Assembly (NCBI GenBank): GCA_004376785.1
Contig: SOIY01000227.1
Coordinates: 1 to 6,150 of the forward strand
Reading direction: 5' to 3'
DNA length: 6,150 bases
Origin: Candidatus Stahliibacteriota bacterium
GTDB lineage: Bacteria > Hydrothermota > Tepidihabitantia > SM23-42
The notes beneath the pieces were generated by a model. That model was not told the DNA's origin. It did no database searches and saw only the letters and a program-made list of their open reading frames with translations. A program made the position numbers and the translations under genes. This document shows, piece after piece, positions 1 through 6,147 of the stretch; the first letter of the stretch is position 1; each line of letters starts with the position of its first letter.

Positions 1-104
1 GTGGCAATCTCAGAGTAACAGATCTGTAGAAAAACTGATTGCTCCTAATCTACTTTAATTACTTTCTTCCCTTGAAATTGATATAGTAATAGTTATAATT
101 TATT
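1..104. other. Intergenic lead-in upstream of the envelope protein gene
   Basis: No gene can be supported here. One + strand frame is open from position 2 to a TAA at 56-58, which could be the last 18 codons of a gene starting before the window, but the stretch is too short to recognise. No hairpin followed by a T-run is visible, so no terminator is called. The 3' half carries the promoter described separately. Confidence 0.5.
72..99 (+). promoter_or_regulatory. Sigma70-type promoter for the envelope metallopeptidase gene
   Basis: A -35 box TTGAAA lies at 72-77 and a perfect -10 box TATAAT at 94-99, separated by 16 bp. Only one base of the two hexamers departs from the TTGACA/TATAAT consensus. 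Transcription normally begins 6-8 bases after the -10 box, about 105-107, which coincides with the ATG at 105. No purine-rich ribosome binding site lies between the promoter and the gene, so a leaderless transcript is inferred. In AT-rich DNA such matches can arise by chance, but the match and its placement next to the start are both good. Confidence 0.65.
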
Positions 105-2729
105 ATGGGGTTTGTATTCGCTCTGTTCCTTTTCACCTGGTTTGACTGGAAGACCCTCAAAACAGAAAATTTTACAGTAATTTATAATTCAGAATACTAC
201 TGGGAAGCAATTCAGACACTACAGAATCTTGAATATTACCGGCAAGAGATTGTTGACCTTACCGGAAACAACACCCGTAATATACCAGTGGTGATTGAAG
301 ATTTGGGTACGATGAGCAATGGATTTGCTGACCCCTTCTTGTATAACATTCATATCTTTACTTACCCACCTGGTTTTGGTTCTTCTTTAGAGGGAATTGA
401 GAATTGGTATAGAACGGTTTCAGTCCACGAATATACGCATATTGCCCACCTTACAAAAACAAAAGGATTTTCAAAAACTCTGACAGGTCTATTCGGCGCA
501 CCATTTCAGTCTAATATGTATGCACCAGGCTGGATAATAGAAGGAATCACTGTATTCAGCGAATCCCAGATTTCTCAATATGAAGGCAGGTTAAATGATG
601 GTTTTTTTGACAGCTATATCGGGACGCGGGTTCATGACAATAAATTTCCCTCAATTATTGAGGCTACAAACTCGCCCCTTGCATTTCCTTATGGAGGTAT
701 TTATCTGTACGGCGGTGAATTTTTTGACTTTTTGTCCAAACAGTATGGCACGGAAAGCTTCTCCAGATTTTTTGATGTCTACGGCTCATATTTTTGGTCA
801 CCATTATCAGTGATTTTTCCATGTACAGGGTTTGATATAGCAGGAAAAAAGGTTTATGGTAAATCTTTTTCAGGACTCTTTGCTGAATGGCAACAATTTG
901 AAGAAAATCGCTTCGCACACTGGGAAATGGAAGGCAAAAGAATTACTGAAAAAGGGTGGTATATATCCTCACTAATCTCTGATGGCAATAAACTATATTT
1001 TGTAAGTTCCCAACCAGTAAAATTAGATGCATTTTACCATAAAAATATTATCCAGATTATTGAATTAGAACCATCATCAGAAAAGGAAAAAGCTATTGTT
1101 TCACTTAACAGTTCAGTTACCACACCATTGAGAATTTATAATAACAATCTTTTTTATACTACATTAGAATTAAAAAGGGGAATGGCAAATGTGTGGCTTA
1201 ATGGCTTTGGCGCAACATCGATTTTACATAGAAGAAATCTTCTGACTAATGAGGACAAAATTCTATTTACCGATGATATTCGCGCCTTCTGTGTATTACC
1301 AGATAATAGTATTCTCTTTACTAAAGATCGCAATCATAGATTTGGTTCTGAGTTGTGGATATATGCAGGAGGCAAGCGTGAAAAAGTATGGGAAACTAAT
1401 TACTTGATTCACGAACTTGAAGCAAATAAGGATTGGATTGTCGCTTTATCAAATAATGAGTTTGAGAATCCTGATCTTTATACCCTTGACCTTGAGGCTA
1501 AAGAGCTAACGCCTCTTTTATTCACACCCTGGACAGAAGGTAAGCTATGTTTAACAGATGACAATATCTTACTATTTACTGCCAACTATGATGAGAAACA
1601 TGCAATCTATTCAATACGTTTGATAGAAAAAAATATCTGTCGGCTCACTTCAAATGGTTTTGCAAATTCAGGTGCAGTAGTTGGCACTGACAAAGCCCTC
1701 TATTATATCGGACTGAACAGTGATGGTAATGATATATATAAAAAAGAATATTATCCTGAACATTATGAACTACCTGATTGGCAGCAAAGTATCAAACCCC
1801 GTTTCCATGAAAATGAAGTTGCGATAAAACATGGCGGATATTCTGATGTACTGAAAACATTATTGCCTGCTGTTCGTATCCCTTTCGTGTTTCCAAAAGA
1901 CAAAACCCTGAAACAATGGTATGTTGGTGGAATAATACTTGGTGGCGATGCTACGAATGAAAATATCTATGCAGGATACTTTGCGTATGATCCGGTTGAA
2001 GAAAATCCTGTTCTAAATCTGTTCTGGCAATCAATGTTCCTGGTGCCGTTAAATTTTAATCTATCTTATGAGTATAAAAATTCAGTCGATTATGGATTTT
2101 ATTATCCAATTATTTCAAAATTGAACCCTGGATTGACGAATTTAATACTATTTATTAACGGAAGTTCGTTTGAGAACTTTAACAGAAAAGAAATTTCATC
2201 TGGTTTTAATCTTAAATTTTCTTACCCCCTTACTACATTTTTAGCCAACATCTCTTTTCCTTTTGAAAGACAGGCGTGGGGATCAGAGATAAACAGGAAC
2301 GCTCAATTTTTTAATGTTGGTATTAAACAGCTTTTAATAGATGGTGATCTCAGTTTTTGGGCTGCAGGTTTTTCAGACCTACATAACCCGGACACTAACA
2401 GTATTCGAATCAGGGGTTATGAATCTATCACAACCCCAGAAGGATTAGTATTAAAAACCGAATATTCTCATGCTCTACTAAGATTTAGGAAAGGCTTATG
2501 GAATCCGAATATCTATTTTGAAGACATATTCGGCTCTATCTTTTTTGACTATGGAATCACATATAATGGCGAATCATATTACTCTGTTGGATGTGAGCTT
2601 AAACTCGAGGTAAAAATAGGATTTGGCTACTTACAATTTGTTCCCAAATTAGGTTTTGCCATTACAAAGGATAGACAAGCAAAGGTATTTTTTGAAATTT
2701 CACCTCTATTACAAAACCCTTATTTTTAG
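105..2729 (+). CDS. Outer-membrane-associated zinc metallopeptidase with TolB-like propeller and Omp85-like C-terminal barrel (predicted)
   Basis: This 874-residue protein appears to have three parts. Residues 2-12 are hydrophobic and probably act as an export signal, although no Lys/Arg precedes them and no clear cleavage site is seen. Residues about 13-270 look like a peptidase MA (gluzincin) domain: H108-E109-Y-T-H112 gives two zinc-binding histidines and the catalytic glutamate, and E146 in the WIIEG motif is the likely third ligand. Residues about 280-560 contain repeated short beta-strand units of the TolB/WD40-like type (for example LYFVSS, ILFTKD, LYYIGLNSDGNDIYK), suggesting a beta-propeller. 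Residues about 600-874 are rich in alternating aromatic and hydrophobic strands, include an Omp85-like IRGY motif at 769-772, and end in phenylalanine, as outer-membrane barrels often do. The inferred location is the outer membrane with the peptidase and propeller in the periplasm or at the surface. The substrate is unknown. The start at ATG 105 is fixed by an in-frame TAA at 96-98 and by the absence of another nearby ATG. Zinc-peptidase identity is fairly secure; the barrel type is less so. Confidence 0.75.
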   Translation: MGFVFALFLFTWFDWKTLKTENFTVIYNSEYYWEAIQTLQNLEYYRQEIVDLTGNNTRNIPVVIEDLGTMSNGFADPFLYNIHIFTYPPGFGSSLEGIENWYRTVSVHEYTHIAHLTKTKGFSKTLTGLFGAPFQSNMYAPGWIIEGITVFSESQISQYEGRLNDGFFDSYIGTRVHDNKFPSIIEATNSPLAFPYGGIYLYGGEFFDFLSKQYGTESFSRFFDVYGSYFWSPLSVIFPCTGFDIAGKKVYGKSFSGLFAEWQQFEENRFAHWEMEGKRITEKGWYISSLISDGNKLYFVSSQPVKLDAFYHKNIIQIIELEPSSEKEKAIVSLNSSVTTPLRIYNNNLFYTTLELKRGMANVWLNGFGATSILHRRNLLTNEDKILFTDDIRAFCVLPDNSILFTKDRNHRFGSELWIYAGGKREKVWETNYLIHELEANKDWIVALSNNEFENPDLYTLDLEAKELTPLLFTPWTEGKLCLTDDNILLFTANYDEKHAIYSIRLIEKNICRLTSNGFANSGAVVGTDKALYYIGLNSDGNDIYKKEYYPEHYELPDWQQSIKPRFHENEVAIKHGGYSDVLKTLLPAVRIPFVFPKDKTLKQWYVGGIILGGDATNENIYAGYFAYDPVEENPVLNLFWQSMFLVPLNFNLSYEYKNSVDYGFYYPIISKLNPGLTNLILFINGSSFENFNRKEISSGFNLKFSYPLTTFLANISFPFERQAWGSEINRNAQFFNVGIKQLLIDGDLSFWAAGFSDLHNPDTNSIRIRGYESITTPEGLVLKTEYSHALLRFRKGLWNPNIYFEDIFGSIFFDYGITYNGESYYSVGCELKLEVKIGFGYLQFVPKLGFAITKDRQAKVFFEISPLLQNPYF

Positions 2730-2783
2730 GTAATTATTCACCATTTTTCGGGCAAATCCGGTATTAATTTCCTCAAAAATTGC
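2730..2783. other. Gap between envelope protein gene and recF promoter, no clear terminator
   Basis: This AT-rich stretch contains only a weak potential stem (CGG and CCG around a six-base loop near 2749-2760) and no hairpin followed by a T-run. Termination after the envelope gene may be factor-dependent, or some transcripts may read into recF. Confidence 0.4.
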
Positions 2784-2811
2784 TTGACTCGATTGGAGAA
2801 ATGGATATAAT
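2784..2811 (+). promoter_or_regulatory. Sigma70-type promoter for recF-dciA-gyrB
   Basis: A -35 box TTGACT is at 2784-2789 and a perfect -10 box TATAAT at 2806-2811, with a 16-bp spacer. Eleven of the twelve bases match consensus. Transcription is expected to begin around 2817-2819, giving a short leader of about 15 bases that still includes the recF ribosome binding site. Because the next three genes overlap or abut, this promoter probably drives all of them. No operator-like palindrome overlaps it. Confidence 0.75.
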
Positions 2812-2823
2812 ATAAAGAGGGAA

Positions 2824-2828
2824 AGAGG
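2824..2828 (+). promoter_or_regulatory. Ribosome binding site of recF
   Basis: AGAGG ends four bases before the ATG at 2833 and supports that start. A similar purine-rich AAAGAGGG precedes it at 2814-2821 but is too far from the ATG to be the main site. Confidence 0.6.
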
Positions 2829-2832
2829 TTTA

Positions 2833-3900
2833 ATGCCATTGAGAAAAATCAATTATCAAGGATTTCGTAACTTAGTCGACGCAGAATTAGAGTTTGACGA
2901 TGATTTTAATTTTATTATTGGCAGAAATGGCGCTGGCAAGACAAATCTGCTCGAAGCTATATTTTATGTGGGTCTTGCATCATCGTTTAGGGTAAAAGAA
3001 GAAAAGAGTCTTATTCGTTCTGAAGACCAATTTTTAAGGGTAAATGCTGAGACAAATGGAAAGAAGGCAATTATATATCTGGACAACAACAACAAAAAAC
3101 TTATGCTGCAGGGAAATGAAGTATATCGGTTGAATGATTTTATTGGCTGGTTAGGAATGACGATTTTGTCTATCGAAGATATCTGGATTATTCGTGGTTC
3201 ACCAGCAAAAAGACGGACTTTTCTGAACTGGGTTATTGCAAAAAGTTCTCCTATTTATCTTGCCAATTTGATTGAATATAGAAAAATCTTAAGACAACGC
3301 AACAAGACGCTTCAATTAGCAAATGAAAATGGTGACATGAGTCTATTAGAAATATTTGATGAACAATTAATCAAAGTCGGTAATGAGATTTATAAGGAAC
3401 GAGAGATTAATCTACCAGAACTCAAGAAAAATATTGCTGCAACAGGTGCTGATTTTGGGCTGCAAAAACTGAACTTTGATTACCAGTGCACATGCCCAAA
3501 TATGAGACTTAATCATAATACGCTAAAAAAAGTGCGGCAGAGAGAAATGATTTTTGGTCACACTATTGTTGGACCCCATCGCGACGACTTGTTGTTTTCA
3601 ATTAATGGATATCCTTTAAGACAATTTGCCTCTGAAGGCGAAGAACGTGCCGCAGCAATATCATTGAAATTGGCTGAGGCTGAAATGTTATATAATAAAA
3701 CTGGGAAAAGACCAATCCTACTTCTTGACGAAGTAAGTGCCGAGCTTGATCAAACTAAAAAAGAAATTCTTTTGAGTTTGCTCAAAGGACAGGTTTTCTA
3801 TGCCAGCATTCAGTTGCCTAAATTTGCACAAATGCAACAAAAAGGATATAATCTTTTTTCAATTGAGCGAGGTATTATTGAAGTTTCCAAAAAGAATTAA
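2833..3900 (+). CDS. recF: DNA replication and repair protein RecF
   Basis: RecF is an SMC/Rad50-like ATPase that binds single-/double-strand DNA junctions with RecR and helps RecO and RecR load RecA at gaps and stalled forks. The 355 residues match the usual family length of about 360. The Walker A loop GRNGAGKT is at residues 30-37, close to the N-terminus as expected. Other family landmarks are GSPAKRR at 122-128, VGPHRDD at 246-252, the ABC-type signature region ASEGEER at 266-272, and Walker B LLLDE at 296-300 followed by the D-loop region SAELD at 302-306. The Walker B ends in Asp-Glu where many RecF proteins have Asp-Asp, which is a mild variation and should remain functional. The start has a good ribosome binding site and a strong promoter. 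The 3' end overlaps the next gene by 23 bp, pointing to co-translation with the DciA-type gene. The usual upstream neighbour dnaN is not present. Confidence 0.96.
   Translation: MPLRKINYQGFRNLVDAELEFDDDFNFIIGRNGAGKTNLLEAIFYVGLASSFRVKEEKSLIRSEDQFLRVNAETNGKKAIIYLDNNNKKLMLQGNEVYRLNDFIGWLGMTILSIEDIWIIRGSPAKRRTFLNWVIAKSSPIYLANLIEYRKILRQRNKTLQLANENGDMSLLEIFDEQLIKVGNEIYKEREINLPELKKNIAATGADFGLQKLNFDYQCTCPNMRLNHNTLKKVRQREMIFGHTIVGPHRDDLLFSINGYPLRQFASEGEERAAAISLKLAEAEMLYNKTGKRPILLLDEVSAELDQTKKEILLSLLKGQVFYASIQLPKFAQMQQKGYNLFSIERGIIEVSKKN
3869..3872 (+). promoter_or_regulatory. Ribosome binding site inside recF deciding a TTG start for the DUF721 gene
   Basis: GAGG at 3869-3872 lies within the last codons of recF, five bases before a TTG at 3878 in the frame of the downstream gene. 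It is the reason for preferring TTG 3878 over the ATG at 3800, which would overlap recF by 101 bp, or the ATG at 3929, which would cut into the conserved N-terminal helix. Confidence 0.5.
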
Positions 3901-4180
3901 CGATATATTACCAAGAGTTTTAAAGAGTATGAACATTGAAACGAGAATTAAGAATTGGCAAATCGTTGAGAACTGGACTGAGATAGTTGGAAAAAAAATA
4001 GCTCAACATGCAAAGGCAACTACCGTGGATACGCATAATCTGTTTGTTGAAGTGGATAATCCGGTTTGGCAAAGTCAGTTGTTTTTGATGAAAAAAACAA
4101 TTATAAAAAAATTCAAAAAATATGGTGTGAATATTAAAGATATAAAATTTAGGATTGCTGACCATCAGGAGAATGAATGA
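3878..4180 (+). CDS. dciA: DUF721 / DciA-type replicative helicase loader-like protein
   Basis: This small basic protein (100 residues from TTG 3878) fits the DUF721 family, whose studied members (DciA) interact with the replicative helicase DnaB and aid its loading at replication origins in bacteria lacking DnaC or DnaI. Visible family features are an N-terminal helix (INDILPRVL, residues 7-15), a conserved ENWTEIVGKKIAQH segment (31-44) with Trp33, the strand LFVEVDNPVW (55-64) with Trp64, and a C-terminal lysine-rich helix followed by IKDIKFRI (86-93). This resembles the KH-like fold known for the family. The gene sits between recF and gyrB, the same position as its homologue in actinobacteria such as Mycobacterium (Rv0004). 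It overlaps recF by 23 bp and gyrB by 4 bp (ATGA), implying translational coupling. The start is uncertain: an ATG at 3800 would add 26 residues encoded inside recF that do not look conserved. Helicase loading is inferred from family only. Confidence 0.82.
   Translation: MKFPKRINDILPRVLKSMNIETRIKNWQIVENWTEIVGKKIAQHAKATTVDTHNLFVEVDNPVWQSQLFLMKKTIIKKFKKYGVNIKDIKFRIADHQENE
4167..4171 (+). promoter_or_regulatory. Ribosome binding site of gyrB
   Basis: AGGAG lies five bases before the gyrB ATG at 4177 and within the last codons of the preceding gene. Together with the ATGA stop-start overlap at 4177-4180 it supports the chosen start despite the unusual lysine-rich N-terminus. Confidence 0.7.
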
Positions 4181-6126
4181 AAAAGAAAAATAAAAAAAAC
4201 AGAAAAAAAACAAAGGAAAATTTGAAGATTGTTAATCCATCAGAAAAATATGATGCTTCAAAAATTCAAATATTAAAAGGTCTTGAGGCTGTACGTAGAA
4301 GACCTGCTATGTATATTGGTGATGTTAGTTTAAGGGGTTTGCATCACCTGATCTTCGAAGTCGTGGACAATGGTATTGATGAAGCTTTAGCAGGTAACTG
4401 CGATCAAATAAAGATTACTCTGGATAATGATATAGTGTCAGTTGAAGACAATGGCAGCGGTATTCCAGTGGATATCCATCCCACCCAGAAGAAATCCGGG
4501 CTCGAAGTAATTATGACCATGCTCCATGCCGGCGCGAAATTCGACGATAAAATATACAGCATAAGTGGTGGGTTACATGGCGTAGGCGTATCAGTAGTCA
4601 ATGCCCTGAGTGAACTCCTCAAAGCAGAAGTCTATCGGGATGGCAAAATCTGGTTTCAGAGCTACAAGCGCGGCAAGCCGGATGCTGATATCAAGGCAAT
4701 CGGTAAAACAACGAAGACAGGCACGAAAATCACTTTTAAGCCGGATACAAAAGTTTTCAAAAAAATTGAATTTAATAAAGAAATCATCAGCAATCGTTTA
4801 AAAGAACTGTCTTTTTTAAACAAAGGTTTAAAGATTGATTTTGAAGATACGAAGACAAAAACCAAAGAACGGTATTTATCTCAGGGAGGCGTGGTTGATT
4901 TAGTTAAATATCTGGATTCGGGTAGAACAAGATTACATAAACCAATATACTTCAGCCAGACACAGAATGGAATTGAAATTGAGGTGGCATTAGAATATAA
5001 CGATTCATATACAGTAAATATATTCACTTTTGCAAACACTATTAATACACATGAAGGAGGAACACACTTAATTGGGTTCAAATCAGCACTGACCAGAACA
5101 TTGAATGATTATGCCAGGCGTCATAATCAGTTAAAAAATAACCTGAGTCTTTCAGGTGAAGATACTCGTGAGGGATTGACTGCGGTTGTTTCAATAAAAA
5201 TAAAAAATCCACAATTTGAAGGACAGACTAAAACAAGACTTGGCAATCTCGAAGCAAAAGGAGCTGTTGAATCACTGGTAAATGAAAAATTATCAGCATT
5301 CTTAGAAGAAAATCCCCGTTATTCAAATATTATCATGAATAAAGTCTTGGTAGCTGCAAAATCCAGATTAGCCGCGAAAAAGGCGCGCGAATTAACACGA
5401 AGAAAATCATTGCTCGATAGCGAAACATTGCCTGGCAAGCTCGCAGATTGCTCCTCAACAAATCCGGATGAGTGTGAGGTATTTATTGTTGAGGGCGATT
5501 CAGCCGGTGGCAGCGCAAAACAGGGTAGGGACAGACGCTTCCAGGCAATACTACCATTACGCGGAAAAATTCTTAATGTTGAGAAGAGTGGATTGAATAA
5601 AATTCTAAGTAACACTGAAATCAGAACATTGATTTCAGCAATTGGTTGTGGGATTGGCGAGGATGACTTTAATGTATCAAAGATCCGTTACAAGAAGGTT
5701 GTAATTATGACTGATGCTGATGTTGATGGAGCACACATAAGGACCCTGTTATTAACATTCTTCTTCAGGTTTATGAAGGATTTAATCGATGCCGGAATCA
5801 TATATATTGCTCAACCACCATTATACCGCGTAAAATACGATAAGAAAGAAACATATTTTTATTCAGATGAAGCCCTTCAGCAGTTTTTGAAAAGTAAAGC
5901 GGGTAAAAAGTATGATATTCAACGCTACAAAGGCCTTGGCGAAATGAATCCACAACAATTGTGGCAAACAACCATGGATCCGGAAGAACGTATGTTGAAG
6001 AAAGTAACAATGGAAGACGCTGTTGAGGCAGATAGGTTATTTTCAATTCTCATGGGTGGAGAGGTTGGACCGAGGAGAAAATTTATTGAAGAAAATGCAC
6101 GATACGTGGTGAATTTGGATGTATAG
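4177..6126 (+). CDS. gyrB: DNA gyrase subunit B
   Basis: GyrB is the ATPase subunit of type II topoisomerase DNA gyrase; with GyrA it introduces negative supercoils into DNA. The 649 residues match GyrB proteins lacking the large insert found in the E. coli enzyme. A lysine-rich tail covers residues 1-17. The GHKL ATPase domain follows: catalytic Glu61 and Asn65 in EVVDN, Asp91 in DNGSG, the GGLHGVG lid loop at 131-137, and Thr183 in TGT. The transducer domain carries the QTK loop at 360-362, whose lysine contacts ATP phosphate. The TOPRIM domain has Glu439 in VEGDSAGGSA, PLRGKILNVEKS at 460-471, and Asp513/Asp515 in DADVDGAH, the metal-binding acidic residues. The conserved QRYKGLGEMNP is at 582-592. 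PLRGKILNVEK favours GyrB over ParE, though the two cannot be fully separated without gyrA/parC context. Ser94 and Gly66 replace residues usually Arg and Ala/Ser in the ATP pocket. Arg154, equivalent to E. coli Arg136 of the coumarin site, is retained. It is the last gene of the recF-dciA-gyrB operon. Confidence 0.97.
   Translation: MKKKNKKNRKKTKENLKIVNPSEKYDASKIQILKGLEAVRRRPAMYIGDVSLRGLHHLIFEVVDNGIDEALAGNCDQIKITLDNDIVSVEDNGSGIPVDIHPTQKKSGLEVIMTMLHAGAKFDDKIYSISGGLHGVGVSVVNALSELLKAEVYRDGKIWFQSYKRGKPDADIKAIGKTTKTGTKITFKPDTKVFKKIEFNKEIISNRLKELSFLNKGLKIDFEDTKTKTKERYLSQGGVVDLVKYLDSGRTRLHKPIYFSQTQNGIEIEVALEYNDSYTVNIFTFANTINTHEGGTHLIGFKSALTRTLNDYARRHNQLKNNLSLSGEDTREGLTAVVSIKIKNPQFEGQTKTRLGNLEAKGAVESLVNEKLSAFLEENPRYSNIIMNKVLVAAKSRLAAKKARELTRRKSLLDSETLPGKLADCSSTNPDECEVFIVEGDSAGGSAKQGRDRRFQAILPLRGKILNVEKSGLNKILSNTEIRTLISAIGCGIGEDDFNVSKIRYKKVVIMTDADVDGAHIRTLLLTFFFRFMKDLIDAGIIYIAQPPLYRVKYDKKETYFYSDEALQQFLKSKAGKKYDIQRYKGLGEMNPQQLWQTTMDPEERMLKKVTMEDAVEADRLFSILMGGEVGPRRKFIEENARYVVNLDV
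5615..5638 (+). repeat. Perfect 9-bp inverted repeat within gyrB
   Basis: CTGAAATCA at 5615-5623 and its exact reverse complement TGATTTCAG at 5630-5638 flank a six-base loop. The element lies in the TOPRIM-coding part of gyrB and encodes TEIRTLISA-type sequence. It may be incidental to coding, and no T-run follows, so it is not a terminator. Confidence 0.5.
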
Positions 6127-6131
6127 TAGTC

Positions 6132-6147
6132 AAGTTAAAAGTTAAAA
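6132..6147 (+). repeat. Short heptamer direct repeat after gyrB, cut by the window end
   Basis: AAGTTAA occurs twice in tandem (6132-6138 and 6139-6145) followed by AA. It begins six bases after the gyrB stop codon. It may be the beginning of a longer tandem tract or a chance repeat in AT-rich spacer. An ATG at 6147 has no ribosome binding site, so no next gene is called. Confidence 0.3.

Noticed and set aside
2..58. Open + strand frame that might be the C-terminus of an upstream gene
   Set aside because: Only 18 codons with no recognisable family sequence; other frames are open for similar short lengths.
664..918. Minus-strand open frame of 84 codons
   Set aside because: Lies wholly inside the envelope protein gene, has no ribosome binding site and shows no family features.
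1048..1056. TTATCCAGA, one base from the DnaA box TTATCCACA
   Set aside because: Single imperfect copy inside a coding region with no cluster of further boxes, so no origin is claimed.
2749..2760. Possible terminator hairpin after the envelope gene
   Set aside because: The stem is only about three base pairs and no T-run follows.
3920..4213. Minus-strand open frame of 97 codons across the dciA-gyrB junction
   Set aside because: Its Phe-rich sequence is the complement of the poly-A, lysine-rich coding region opposite; it is a composition artefact.
5319..5615. Minus-strand open frame of 98 codons within gyrB
   Set aside because: Antisense to the conserved TOPRIM coding sequence, with no independent support.
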